In this document: one piece after another, positions 25,925 to 36,200 of the stretch
Layout: every line of letters starts with the position of its first letter
Numbering within the stretch: the stretch's first letter is position 1
Assembly: GCA_020353535.1 (NCBI GenBank)
Contig: CP070696.1
Location: 3,400,377 to 3,464,376 of the forward strand
Reading direction: 5' to 3'
DNA from: Spirochaetaceae bacterium
GTDB lineage: Bacteria; Spirochaetota; Spirochaetia; SZUA-6; DRHE01
DNA: 64,000 bases
Made by a program: the position numbers and the translations under genes
The notes under the pieces: generated by a model
The model's database searches: none
Told to the model about the DNA's origin: nothing
Seen by the model: only the letters and a program-made list of their open reading frames with translations

Positions 25925-28399
25925 ATGGCCAACGAACCGAAGCTAATTGGACAGGGCAGGAAGGATCCGAACGGACACAGACTCACAGACATCGGACCGG
26001 TCGATGAGGCGGCATTCGTGGATCGGCTCGTTGCCTCCAGAGGAAGCGGCCGTCAGGCCTTGATCCCGATCCTCCAGGAGGTGCAGCAGCATTACCACTA
26101 CCTGCCCGAAACGCTGCTGCGCCGGATCTGCGACGCAACCGGGCTGACACCAGCGGATGTGGCCGGAGTATCGACCTTCTACTCCCAGTTTCGTCACCGC
26201 CCCGCCGGCGCCCATCGCATCAAGATCTGCATCGGCACGGCCTGTCACATCAAGGGGGCGGATCGGGTGTTCGACGCTTTCAAGCGTTATTTGGAGATCC
26301 CGGAGGAGGAAGATACCGATCCGCAACGACTGTTCACCGTGGAAAAGGTCGCCTGCCTGGGTTGCTGCATGCTGGCTCCAGCCGTGCAGATCGACGATCT
26401 CAAGTACGGTTTCCTAGACCGGGAGAAGATCCCGTCGGTGCTGGCGGATTTCCTGCAGAGCCAGGATGTGGGCAGAGGCGGGCGCGGCCCAGCGAAACGC
26501 AGGGGGGCTGAAGTCGCACCCCGTGGTGAGATTCGGCTCTGCATCTGCTCCAGCTGTCATGCCGCCGGAGCGGGGAATGTCTACGAGGAGCTGCGGAGTC
26601 AGGTAGAGTCCCTTCGCCTTCCGGTAACGCTCAAAACAGTAGGTTGTACTGGAGTTTCCTTCGAAGCCCCCCTCCTGGAGATCGCCCTGTCCGATGGAGA
26701 GCTATTCCACTACGGTCGGGTAGGCCCGCGGCAGGTGTCCTCGATCCTATCCCGGCACTTCACCCCAAGCGGCATCGGCCGGCGCATCGGCTCGGTTGGC
26801 TACCGGATGCTGGAACGACTGCTCAGCGATGAGGTCTGGGAGCCGGTGACGCGCTATGCTTTGGACCTGCGCAATGGCTCTTCTTCTCTGTACTGGGGCG
26901 GACAGAAGCATATCGTGACCGAGCATTGCGGATCCCTCGATCCCCTCGATTTTAGCGCCTATCGTGGGCACAACGGATTCGAGGCTCTGAAAACCTGCCT
27001 GCACATCCCTCCCGAAGAGATCATCCGTCGCATCGGCGCAAGCGGCCTGAGGGGGCGAGGCGGAGCGGGTTACGCCACGGCTGAGAAGTGGGCAAGCGTG
27101 CGCGAATCGAACCGACACAGATCATTTCAGTGCCACGGATCATCGGACAGGGGCAGTTCGCCGACCGGCTGTGAAACCTACATCGTCTGCAACGGGGACG
27201 AGGGCGACCCCGGAGCCTTCATGGACCGGATGATCCTGGAATCCTTTCCCTTCAGGGTGATCGAGGGTATGACCATCGCCGCCCTTGCCGTGGGCGCTCG
27301 CCTTGGCTACCTTTACATCCGCGCCGAGTATCCCCTGGCCATCCAGCGGGTCCACGGCGCGATCCGCCTTTGCAGACAGGAGGGCATCCTCGGTGAGGAC
27401 ATGATGGGATCGGGAAAACCCCTGGACCTGCAGGTTGTGCAGGGGGCCGGGGCCTTCGTTGCCGGAGAGGAAACGGCCCTGCTGGCGGCCATCGAGGGTC
27501 GCCGGGCTGCGCCCCGATTCCGGCCGCCCTATCCCAGTGACCGGGGATTGTGGGGGCAACCGACCCTGGTGAACAATGTCGAAACATTTGCAAACGTTCC
27601 CTGGATCATGCGAAATGGTGCCGAAGCCTTTGCCGCCCTGGGAACAGCCGGCAGCGCGGGGACGAAGACCTTTGCCCTGGCCGGCAAGGTGGTGCGTGGA
27701 GGATTGATCGAGGTTCCGATGGGTATGAGCCTGAAGCAAATCGTGGAGGAGATCGGCGGAGGAATCCAGGGAGGACTGCAGATGAAGGCGGTCCAAGTCG
27801 GTGGTCCATCAGGTGGTTGCGTGCCCGCCTCCCTGGCCGACACCCCTGTCGACTACCAGGCACTGCTCCAGGCCGGAGCAATCATGGGGTCCGGTGGACT
27901 GGTGGTTCTGGATGAGAGGGACTGCATGGTGGATCTGGCCCGCTATTTCATGAGCTTCACCCAGAGCGAATCCTGCGGCAAGTGTACCTGCTGCCGTATC
28001 GGCAGCAAAGCCATGCTGGAGATCCTGGAGCGCCTTTGCAGGGGAGAGGCCGGGCTCGAGGAGATCGAACGACTGGAGGAACTGGCTCAGGTCGTGAAGC
28101 GGGGCAGCCTGTGCGGGTTGGGCAGGACCGCGCCCAATCCGGTCCTCTCAACTCTGAAGCACTTCCGGGACGAGTACGAAGCCCATACACGGGGAACCTG
28201 TCCCGCCGGAAAATGCAAGGCCCTGATCGTGTACGAGATCATGGATACCTGCATCGGCTGCACCCGCTGCGCCCAGCGCTGTCCGGCAGAGGCGATCAGC
28301 GGCGACCCGTATGATAAGCACTCGATCGATCCAGGGAAATGCGTCCGCTGCGGCACCTGCCGGGAGGTCTGCCCGACGGATTCGGTGCGGGTGAGCTAG
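25925..28399 (+). CDS. NuoE-NuoF fusion with extra thioredoxin-like and 2[4Fe-4S] domains
   Basis: A cytoplasmic 824-residue NAD(P)H-oxidising subunit. Residues 40-175: NuoE-like domain with [2Fe-2S] ligands Cys102, 107, 144 and 148. Residues 203-280: a second thioredoxin-like [2Fe-2S] fold, Cys206, 211 and 241, but the fourth ligand position is Ser245. Residues 330-680: NuoF domain with GRGGAG (377-382), CNGDEGDPG (422-430) and GAGAFVAGEETALL, plus SLBB. Cys684/687/690/730 bind [4Fe-4S] N3. A C-terminal ferredoxin has Cys776/779/782/786 and 806/809/812/816. This is the HndC/HydB layout with NuoE fused on. An insertion of some 25 residues (391-417, with two Cys) interrupts the NADH/FMN domain. 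No hydrogenase or complex I genes lie nearby. Confidence 0.9.
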   Translation: MANEPKLIGQGRKDPNGHRLTDIGPVDEAAFVDRLVASRGSGRQALIPILQEVQQHYHYLPETLLRRICDATGLTPADVAGVSTFYSQFRHRPAGAHRIKICIGTACHIKGADRVFDAFKRYLEIPEEEDTDPQRLFTVEKVACLGCCMLAPAVQIDDLKYGFLDREKIPSVLADFLQSQDVGRGGRGPAKRRGAEVAPRGEIRLCICSSCHAAGAGNVYEELRSQVESLRLPVTLKTVGCTGVSFEAPLLEIALSDGELFHYGRVGPRQVSSILSRHFTPSGIGRRIGSVGYRMLERLLSDEVWEPVTRYALDLRNGSSSLYWGGQKHIVTEHCGSLDPLDFSAYRGHNGFEALKTCLHIPPEEIIRRIGASGLRGRGGAGYATAEKWASVRESNRHRSFQCHGSSDRGSSPTGCETYIVCNGDEGDPGAFMDRMILESFPFRVIEGMTIAALAVGARLGYLYIRAEYPLAIQRVHGAIRLCRQEGILGEDMMGSGKPLDLQVVQGAGAFVAGEETALLAAIEGRRAAPRFRPPYPSDRGLWGQPTLVNNVETFANVPWIMRNGAEAFAALGTAGSAGTKTFALAGKVVRGGLIEVPMGMSLKQIVEEIGGGIQGGLQMKAVQVGGPSGGCVPASLADTPVDYQALLQAGAIMGSGGLVVLDERDCMVDLARYFMSFTQSESCGKCTCCRIGSKAMLEILERLCRGEAGLEEIERLEELAQVVKRGSLCGLGRTAPNPVLSTLKHFRDEYEAHTRGTCPAGKCKALIVYEIMDTCIGCTRCAQRCPAEAISGDPYDKHSIDPGKCVRCGTCREVCPTDSVRVS

Positions 28400-28408
28400 G
28401 GAGGAGTC

Positions 28409-30058
28409 GTGCCTATCGTACGTATCAACGGAACCGCGCTGCAGGTCGAGCCGGGGATGACGCTTCTACAGGCGGCGGAAAAGCTGGGCGCCGCCGTTCC
28501 CACACTGTGCAGCCTGGACGGCCTGGAACCGTTCACCTCCTGCATGATCTGTGTGGTCGAAGAATCCGCTACCGGCAGGCTGCTGCCCGCCTGTTCCGCC
28601 CCCGCGAGGGACGGAACGAGCATCGAGACCGACACCGAGGTGGTGCGCGCTGCCAGACGCGCAGCCCTGGAGCTTCTGCTTGCAGAGCACGTCGGTAACT
28701 GCGAGGCCCCCTGCACCCTGGCCTGCCCGCTGGGGATCGATATCGCGGAGGTCCTGCGCCGTGTCCGGGAAGGTGGAGTCCGGGATGCCCTGAGCACCAT
28801 GCGGCGGGCCAGTGCTTTTCCCGGCTTAGTGTGCCGCCTCTGCAGCGCACCGTGCGAGTCCGCCTGCCGCCGCGGTAAATACGACCAGGCCGTGGCCATC
28901 CGCTGCTTGATGCAGCATATCGTCGAGACGGATAGCTGCGGCGATACTCCCTGTCTACCAGCAGCCGCGGAACCGACTGGAAAAACCGTGGCCGTGGTAG
29001 GCGCCGGAGCCGCCGGCCTGTCCGCCGCCTACCACCTTGCGCTGTCGGGACATGCCTGCCGGACCTTCGAGGCAGAAGCCACTCCTGGCGGTTCGCTGCT
29101 TCAGATCCCGTTCATCGATCAATCACTGCGTCAAGCCCTCGACCGAGAGCTCAAGATCCTCGAATCCTTAGGGGTCACCTTCGAGTTGAACGCTCCTGTC
29201 GAAGAAGCGGTCGGCCTTGCCAAGATCATGGAAAGCCACGATGCCGTGGTCATCGCCGCGGGAGAAGGTTCCCCGGCGGCATTCGGTTTTCCGGCAGTCT
29301 CGTCTCCCGATGCGCATGCTCCCCAACCCGAAACGGGAACAACCGGGGCAGCTAGATACCGGACGATAACTGCAAACGTTTTTGCCGCCGGTAGTGCGGT
29401 GAAAGCGGGCTGTTCGATCGTTGAGGCGATGGCCCAGGGAAAGGCCGCGGCCGCCTGCGCGGATCAGTATCTGAGGGGTGAGGAGATCAGCGGTCCCCGC
29501 AGGCGCTTTCAGTCGCACATAGGCAGGCTCTTGGAGGGGGAAGTCCTCGAATTCCTCAAGGGGGCTGCGGATATCCCCCGGATTGATGCAGGGGAAAGTT
29601 CAGGTCCTCCGGCCGGCACGAGTGAAGCCGCTGCCGTTTACGGTCAGGCAGAGGCGGCAGCGGAAGCGTCCCGCTGCTTCCAGTGCGACTGCGGAAAGAA
29701 AGATACCTGCCGCTTGCGTCTGTACGCGGAGCAGTACGGAGTTCGACAACGGGCATTCTCAGTCGGGGAACGCAGACGCTTCGAACGGATCCTCCAGCAT
29801 CCCGAGGTAGGCTACGAGCCGGGAAAATGCATAAAATGCGGCATCTGCGTACGCATCACCGCGGTGGAGAAGGAACAGGTCGGGCTTTCTTTTTTGAACA
29901 GGGGATACGACCTGCGCATCGGAGTGCCCTTCGGCGATCTGCTTTCCCGCGCCCTGGAGCACTCGGCTCAAGCCTGTGTGATAGCCTGTCCGACCGGGGC
30001 TCTAGTTTTCAGGCGACCTCCCGGCGGGGGGCCGGCAGCCGAGAGGAAGGATGTATGA
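28409..30058 (+). CDS. NuoG/GltD-like iron-sulfur flavoprotein
   Basis: A 549-residue cytoplasmic fusion. Residues 1-80: [2Fe-2S] ferredoxin, Cys34, 45, 48, 62. Residues 90-175: the Fer4_20 segment of glutamate synthase small subunit (His94, Cys98/102/106 and Cys142/145/149/153). Residues 190-470: one FAD Rossmann domain (GAGAAG from 198) that lacks most of the inserted NADPH-binding domain of GltD, ending in the NVFAAGSAVKAG motif. C-terminus: a cysteine segment CFQCDCGKKDTC, then a NuoG/FdhA-like cluster region (GKCIKCGIC and CVIACPTGAL). It probably accepts electrons from the NuoEF-like protein and passes them to the membrane polyferredoxin. GTG start with GGAG upstream; overlaps propeller 4 by 4 bases. 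Confidence 0.87.
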   Translation: MPIVRINGTALQVEPGMTLLQAAEKLGAAVPTLCSLDGLEPFTSCMICVVEESATGRLLPACSAPARDGTSIETDTEVVRAARRAALELLLAEHVGNCEAPCTLACPLGIDIAEVLRRVREGGVRDALSTMRRASAFPGLVCRLCSAPCESACRRGKYDQAVAIRCLMQHIVETDSCGDTPCLPAAAEPTGKTVAVVGAGAAGLSAAYHLALSGHACRTFEAEATPGGSLLQIPFIDQSLRQALDRELKILESLGVTFELNAPVEEAVGLAKIMESHDAVVIAAGEGSPAAFGFPAVSSPDAHAPQPETGTTGAARYRTITANVFAAGSAVKAGCSIVEAMAQGKAAAACADQYLRGEEISGPRRRFQSHIGRLLEGEVLEFLKGAADIPRIDAGESSGPPAGTSEAAAVYGQAEAAAEASRCFQCDCGKKDTCRLRLYAEQYGVRQRAFSVGERRRFERILQHPEVGYEPGKCIKCGICVRITAVEKEQVGLSFLNRGYDLRIGVPFGDLLSRALEHSAQACVIACPTGALVFRRPPGGGPAAERKDV

Positions 30059-31221
30059 ACCACAGGAACATCGATTATATTGTTAGAATGAACTTCGCCC
30101 TGCTCGCAGTGCTGGTGACGGCTATGCTGATGCCTGTGCCGGCCGCTGCGGATGAACCTGCCGCCGGCTGGCCCATCTATCGGGGCGATCAGGCCCTGTC
30201 CGGCAGGGCGGCGGGGAGCCTTCCGGAACGGCTGCGGCTGCTGTGGACCTTCCAGGCCGACGATCAGATTCGCTCCTCTCCGGTCGTGGATCAGGACATG
30301 GTGTTCTTCGGTTCCTACGACGGCGGTGTGTACGCACTGGACCTTGCCAGGGGCAGGCGCATCTGGCGCTTCGACACCGGGAGCGCCGTGGAAGCCCCTC
30401 CACTGGTGGTCGGAGACACGCTGTTCGTCGGGTCCCTGGATGGAACCCTCTTCGCCCTTCGGACCAAAAACGGCAAACAGCGCTGGAGCTATGCCGCTGA
30501 GAATAGGATCATCGGTTCGGCCAACTGGGTGCAGAGCAGGAGCGGGACGCGCATCCTGGTCGGGAGCTACGACAACCGCCTGCACTGCCTCGATGCCGGC
30601 TCCGGCAAGCCCGCTTGGACCTTCCAGACCGATCACTACATCAACGGGGCTCCGGCCATCTACGGCGCCGGCGCACAGCCGATGACCGTGTTCGGGGGCT
30701 GCGACATGTTGGTGCACCTCGTTTCTTTGGACAACGGCTTGGAGCTTGCGAAGATAGAGGTGGGTTCCTACGTGGCCGCCTCGGCTGCGATTTCCGGCCA
30801 TCAGGCTTTTCTCGGCGACTACGACGGCGCCTTGCTGTGCGTCGATCTCTCCCGGGCGCAGGTTGCCTGGGAGTACTACGACCAGGATCTCAGAGCACCG
30901 TTTTTCTCCTCTCCGGCGGTGGCCGGAGACCGGGTCATAGCGGGATCCCGGGACGGACGGCTGCACTGTCTGGACCGCAGCAGCGGAAAGGCGCTGTGGA
31001 TTTTCCCAACCGGCGGTGATATCGACAGCTCTCCGGTCATCTGCGGCGACAAAGTGGTCTTCGGTTCCCTGGACGGACGTATCTATCTGCTCGACCTAAT
31101 ATCAGGGAAGGAGCTCTGGTCCTACGAAGTCGGGGCGGGCATCGCCAGCTCTCCGGCGCTGGTCGATGGCATGGTGATCGTCGGCGCCGACGACGGACGG
31201 GTGTACGCCTTTGGAAGGTAA
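30055..31221 (+). CDS. Secreted PQQ-like beta-propeller protein (propeller 4)
   Basis: A 388-residue protein with a signal peptide (helix about residues 12-29, ending PAAAD) and the opener GWPIYRGD. Regular blades are evident: DGGVYALDLARGRRIWRF, DGTLFALRTKNGKQRWSY, RLHCLDAGSGKPAWTF, GALLCVDLSRAQVAWEYY, RLHCLDRSSGKALWIF, RIYLLDLISGKELWSY and a final DDGRVYAFGR, i.e. about seven or eight. This is the most BamB-like of the set, closest to archaeal and bacterial PQQ-repeat proteins without a cofactor. ATGA overlap with the flavoprotein gene ties its expression to the redox subunits. Confidence 0.85.
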   Translation: MNHRNIDYIVRMNFALLAVLVTAMLMPVPAAADEPAAGWPIYRGDQALSGRAAGSLPERLRLLWTFQADDQIRSSPVVDQDMVFFGSYDGGVYALDLARGRRIWRFDTGSAVEAPPLVVGDTLFVGSLDGTLFALRTKNGKQRWSYAAENRIIGSANWVQSRSGTRILVGSYDNRLHCLDAGSGKPAWTFQTDHYINGAPAIYGAGAQPMTVFGGCDMLVHLVSLDNGLELAKIEVGSYVAASAAISGHQAFLGDYDGALLCVDLSRAQVAWEYYDQDLRAPFFSSPAVAGDRVIAGSRDGRLHCLDRSSGKALWIFPTGGDIDSSPVICGDKVVFGSLDGRIYLLDLISGKELWSYEVGAGIASSPALVDGMVIVGADDGRVYAFGR

Positions 31222-31242
31222 CGGGCTATCGGGAAGCGAAAA

Positions 31243-32538
31243 GTGAAGATCGCCTACATCGCGCCCAGCTCCGGCGGCTCCTTCTACTGCGGCAACTGCA
31301 TCCGGGATTTGAACTTGATCGACGGCTTGCGGAAGCTCGGGCAGGACGTCGCTGTCGTGCCGATGTACCTCCCCCTTCTGTTCGAAGAAGCGGACACCCG
31401 GGCCGATACTCCTGTGTTCTACGGCGCTGTAGGCCTCTACCTGCGGCAGCAATTCCCATGGCTTCGCCGGGCACCGGAGTGGGTAGACAGGATCTTCGAC
31501 TCCCCTCCGCTGCTGAACCTGGCCGCCGGGCTGGCCGGGTCGACCCGGGCTTCCGGGCTGGGGGAGATGACCCTGTCCATGCTGAGGGGTGAAGCGGGTG
31601 CTCAGGCGCAGGAGCTGGAACAGTTGGTTGCCACTCTTCGAGACAGCGTGAAACCCGACGTGGTCCACCTGTCCAACGCACTCCTGCTCGGAACGGTACG
31701 GAGGATCAAGGAGGAGACATCAGCGGCCATCGTCTGCTCGCTTCAGGACGAGGACAGCTGGATCGACGCTCTGGACGAAGAACAGGCCAGCGAGGCGCGG
31801 CGGCTTGTCGGCGAAGCATCGGCCCAGGTGGAGATCATGCTACCCGTAAGCCGCTACTATGCAGGTTTTTTCCAGGGGTACGCCCCGATCAGGTCCAAGC
31901 ACACGGAGGTGATACCGGTGGGCGTGGATCTCCGAGAGCATGGGGGGATGACACCGTTCCCGGATCCTCCGACGGTCGGCTTCCTGTCCCGGATGTGCGA
32001 AGACTCAGGCCTGGAGTTGCTGGTGGATGCCGTGTTGGAACTGAAGTCAGACGAGGTTTTGCGAAAACTCCGGCTTATCGTCAGCGGCGGCCACACCGGG
32101 GATGATCGTCTTTTCCTCCGTCGTCTGCGCAGCAGAATCCGAAAAGGAGGCGCGGACAAGGACGTGGTTTTCATCCAGGAATTTAGCAAAAACGCCAGAG
32201 CCCGTTTCTTTCGCCGCTTGAGCCTGTTCTCCGTGCCCTCCCTCAGACCGACGGCCTTCGGACTATCCCTGCTGGAAGCCCTGGCCGCGGGAATCCCCGT
32301 GGTGCAGCCGAACATAGGAGCCTACCCGGAACTCATCAGCGCCACACGGGGCGGAGTGCTGTATCAACCAAACGACGCCCCTACCCTCTCCTCCGCTTTA
32401 AAGTCCCTGCTGCTGGACGGCAACAAAAGAACCGCTCTCGGGAAGCAGGGACGGGCAGCGGTACAGGAGCTGTACGGCCTTGAAACCGTTGCTCGAAGAA
32501 TGGTGTCGGTCTATGAGAAGAGCCAGGAGCTGCGATGA
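31243..32538 (+). CDS. Family-4-like (GT-B) glycosyltransferase
   Basis: A 431-residue GT-B glycosyltransferase, probably cytoplasmic or membrane-associated. The N-terminal domain starts KIAYIAPSSGGSFYCGNC with a Gly-rich nucleotide-sugar loop. The C-terminal domain shows the donor-binding motifs: VIPVGVDL, GFLSRMCEDSGLELLVDAV, FSVPSLRPTAFGLSLLEALAAGIPVVQPNIGAYPEL with the expected Glu pair, and a trailing helix ALGKQGRAAV. The sugar and acceptor are unknown. GTG start 21 bases after propeller 4; the 3' end overlaps the ABC ATPase gene by 4 bases, so it belongs to the operon. Confidence 0.88.
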   Translation: MKIAYIAPSSGGSFYCGNCIRDLNLIDGLRKLGQDVAVVPMYLPLLFEEADTRADTPVFYGAVGLYLRQQFPWLRRAPEWVDRIFDSPPLLNLAAGLAGSTRASGLGEMTLSMLRGEAGAQAQELEQLVATLRDSVKPDVVHLSNALLLGTVRRIKEETSAAIVCSLQDEDSWIDALDEEQASEARRLVGEASAQVEIMLPVSRYYAGFFQGYAPIRSKHTEVIPVGVDLREHGGMTPFPDPPTVGFLSRMCEDSGLELLVDAVLELKSDEVLRKLRLIVSGGHTGDDRLFLRRLRSRIRKGGADKDVVFIQEFSKNARARFFRRLSLFSVPSLRPTAFGLSLLEALAAGIPVVQPNIGAYPELISATRGGVLYQPNDAPTLSSALKSLLLDGNKRTALGKQGRAAVQELYGLETVARRMVSVYEKSQELR

Positions 32539-33212
32539 TTGAAGTCGTAAAACTCTCGAAAACCTATCCCCAGCCCGGCGGCGGGAACCTCCCCGTGCTC
32601 AGGGGCATCTCTCTGACAGTCCAACCGGGAGAATCTCTGGTCATAACCGGTCCCTCCGGCTCCGGGAAGAGCACCCTGCTGAATATCATAGGGGCTCTGG
32701 ACCGCCCCTCCTCGGGAACGGTACGACTCGACGGCCGGAATCTGGCCGGGCTGTCGGAGCAGGAGCTCTCAACCCTGCGCAACAGGCGCATCGGTTTCGT
32801 GTTTCAGCTTCATCACCTGCTGCCACAGTGTTCGGTTCTGGAGAATGTGCTCCTGCCCACATTACCGCTGCAGCGGGTATCCTCCGGAGAGAGTTTCGCG
32901 GAGCGAGCCGCTGTTCTTCTGGGGAAGGTGGGACTGGCGTCCCGGCGATATCACCGTCCCGGACAACTGTCCGGCGGGGAGTGCCAGCGCGTGGCCCTGG
33001 CCCGCGCTCTTATCAACGCTCCCGGCCTGGTTCTGGCGGACGAACCCACCGGCTCCCTGGACGCCGAATCCGCCGGGAGCCTCGCCGATCTTCTCATAGA
33101 GCTCAATCGCAGCGAGGGAACGACCCTGATCGTGGTCACCCATTCCGAGCGGTTGGCCGGCAGGATGAAGCGCAGACTTCGGCTCCGGGAGGGCAAGTTG
33201 TACCCGGCTTGA
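32535..33212 (+). CDS. ABC exporter ATPase, LolD/MacB family
   Basis: A 225-residue ATPase. Walker [14 protein letters not shown]-loop in VFQLHHLLPQ, signature LSGGECQRVALARALI, Walker B LVLADEPTGSLD and switch His in VVTHSERLA. The LHHLLPQ sequence after the Q-loop is characteristic of LolD-like ATPases, which power lipoprotein release or mechanotransmission through FtsX-type permeases. It lies between the glycosyltransferase (ATGA overlap) and the large permease, its obvious partner. Confidence 0.93.
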   Translation: MIEVVKLSKTYPQPGGGNLPVLRGISLTVQPGESLVITGPSGSGKSTLLNIIGALDRPSSGTVRLDGRNLAGLSEQELSTLRNRRIGFVFQLHHLLPQCSVLENVLLPTLPLQRVSSGESFAERAAVLLGKVGLASRRYHRPGQLSGGECQRVALARALINAPGLVLADEPTGSLDAESAGSLADLLIELNRSEGTTLIVVTHSERLAGRMKRRLRLREGKLYPA

Positions 33213-33220
33213 GGACGATC

Positions 33221-36200
33221 ATGAGAACTTGGAAGCTGGTCAGCCGCAGCCTCCTCTATTTCCGGCGGACCCACCTGACCGTGATTTTCGCTACAGCCCT
33301 GTGCACCGCCGTTCTGGTGGGTGCGCTGGTGGTGGGGGATTCGGTACCCCACAGCCTGCGCCGTATTGCCGAACTCCGCCTGGGCGCAGCCGAACACGCG
33401 CTGGTCAGCAGCACCCGCACCTTCCGAGGCGAGCTTGCCGATGAGCTCAGCGACCGCCTGGGCGTACAGGTTGCGCCGGTCCTGAACCTGTCCGCCCTGG
33501 CCGTGGTTCCGGAGCGCAATCTCAGGGTGGGGGGCGTGGAGGTCCTGGGGGTCGATCGGCGCTTCTGGGCCCTCGCCGGCGGGGAGGCCATTCAAACCAG
33601 GGAGTTCGATCGATCCGCTGAATTCGATCCAGCACCGGTCTTCGATCCGGGACCCGGGCAGGTGGTAATCAACGATCGTCTGGCCCAAAGGCTCGATGCC
33701 CGAGTCGGCGAGCAGATCCTGATCCGCCTCCAGCGTCCCGAGGTACTCCCGCAGGAGATGCCCTTCGCCCTGGAACGTACGGAGATCGCGGCCGTGTGGG
33801 TCACGGTAATCGGGATCGCCGGCGACGAAGAGCTCGGTCGTTTCAGCCTCAACGCAAACCAGATCGCTCCTTTCAACTGCTTCCTCTCCCTCCCCTGGCT
33901 CTGGCAGACTATCGATGCGGCCGATAACAGCGATCGGCGGCCGCGGGCCAATATCCTGCTAGTACCGGAGGGCACGGACAAAGGTGCAAGTACCGTCCGT
34001 GCCGAGCTGCAGGGAGCATGGAGCCTGGCCGACGCCGGGCTGACCCTAGATCTCCGATCCGATCCTCACGTGGTGGAGCTGCGCTCCGAGCGAGTGTTTC
34101 TCGAGTCGGCAGTGTCCGAGGCAGCCACGGCCGTGGGTAACCAGCCGACGGGGGTGTTCACCTATCTTGTCAACAGCCTTCGGTCTGCAACGGGTTCCAC
34201 TCCCTACTCCTTCGTGTCCGCAGCGGGACAGCCGATCGTACCGCCGGACATGAGGGACGATGAGATCCTGGTCAACGACTGGCTGGCGGAAGACCTGCGG
34301 CTTTCGGTGGGAGATGAGCTGGTTCTGGATTATTATGTGCTCGGGCCGGATCAGGAGCTCCTGGAGGAGAGCTCCACCTTCAGCGTGCGGGAAGTTGTCC
34401 CTATCGACGGACCCGCGGGGGATCGAGATCTGATGCCGGATTTCCCCGGTCTGGCCGCGGTGGAGAGCAGCTTAGATTGGCAGCCGGGTATTCCGATCGA
34501 CCTGAGCCGGATCCGGGATAAAGACGAGCGCTACTGGGAGCTGTTCCGAGGTACGCCGAAGGCCTTCGTGACCCTGAGCGCGGCTCAAAAGATGTGGGAA
34601 AACCGCTTCGGCAACCTCACCGCGGTGCGCTATGCGGCGACCGGCGAAGGCCCGAAAGCAAGCGCAAATTCCGGGAACTCGCTGCAGGCAATCGCCCGGA
34701 AGATCCTCAACAGCCTGGATCCTGAAGCCGTGGGTGTCCGGGTTGTTCCCGTAAAGGAGCAAGGACTTAAAGCCGGAACCGGGGCCGTGGATTTCGGGCA
34801 GTTGTTTCTCGGCCTGAGCGTTTTTCTGTTGGGGGCGGCAATCCTGCTCACCACCCTCTTATATACCCTGGGTGTCGAGCAGCGCAGTGAAGAAACGGGA
34901 CTGCTCCGGGCCCTGGGATTCAGCAGGCGCAGGATCCGTCGAATCCGCCTGACAGAAGGATCGCTGCTCGCCCTTCTGGGCTGTCTGGTCGGCACCGGGC
35001 TGGGGATCCTCTACAACCAAGTCCTTCTCCGAGGGCTGGACACGGTCTGGCGGGGAGCCGTCGGTGTGAGCTCTCTGGAGCTGCAGGTCAAGGCCTTGAC
35101 CCTTCTGATCGGCGGACTCTCCGGTCTCATCATCTCTGTGGCGACCATGTGGATCATTTCCGCGCGGCAGGCGGTCCGGCCGCCGTCGGAGCTGCAAAGA
35201 TCGAGCGGTTCCATCCAACGGGATTCCTCGAGACGGACCATCCGTCTTCTGCTCCTCATTGCGGGGATGCTGATCACCGGGACGGGGATCGCTCTTGCGG
35301 CCATCGGGATTCGGCAGGAAGGAAATCCCACCGGCACGTTTTTTCTCGCAGGGGGCATACTTCTCGTGGGAACATTGCTCCTGGGTTCTTACGTTCTCGC
35401 TTCGACGCAAAAGTCCGCTGACAAAACTCGCCTCTCCGTTCTCAGGGTGGGACTTCGCAGTGTCGCACGGCGGCCGAAGCGAAGCGCCGCCGTGGCCGGT
35501 CTGTTTGCCTTCGGCATCTTCATCGTCTTCGCCGTCGGCGCCAACCGGATCGGTTTGTTCATTGACCCCGACGACAGGGAGTCCGGCACGGGGGGATTTG
35601 TCCTGTACGGCGAAACCACCATGCCGATTGTGCAGGATCTAAACGATCCGGTAGACCGAAACAGGATCGGCTTTCCCCGCACCGGATTCGATCAGGTGAG
35701 CTTCGTACAGCTCCGGGTCCACGAGGGGGAGGATGCCAGCTGCCTGAATCTGAACCAGGTGCGAAACCCCCGCGTCCTCGGTGTCCCGCCTGATGAGTTC
35801 GCCCGCAGGGGCAGCTTTTCCTTCGTGAGCCATCCGGTGTTGGAGGCGGGTGAAAACCCGTGGCAGCTGCTGGAGCGGGGGATCGATGCTAATACCATTC
35901 CCGCGGTGGTGGATCAGAGCGTGTTGACCTGGGGCCTGCATAAATCCATAGGGGATACCCTCACCTACACTGATGAAAGGGGAGGGGAGTTCAAACTACA
36001 GCTTATGGGAAGTCTGGAAAACTCCGTGTTCCAGGGGAGCGTCCTGATTTCCGAACGGGGCTTCATCGAACATTTCCCGTCCTCGAGCGGGACCCAGGTA
36101 TTGCTGGTCGATGCCCCGACAAACCAAAGCGAACAGGTCTCAGAACGTGTTCAACGGGCGCTGCGGGATTACGGCCTGGAGCTCCTGCCCGCAGCGGTTA

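Noticed and set aside
25925..30058. Respiratory complex I or a bifurcating [FeFe] hydrogenase
   Set aside because: No NuoA-D or NuoH-N and no H-cluster domain (TSCCP / PCxxKxxE) occur in or near these genes.
18316..31221. Propellers as true PQQ-dependent dehydrogenases
   Set aside because: The Asp/Asn calcium ligands and the vicinal cysteine pair of quinoprotein dehydrogenases are not visible, and no PQQ synthesis genes are present; the blades look structural, BamB-like.
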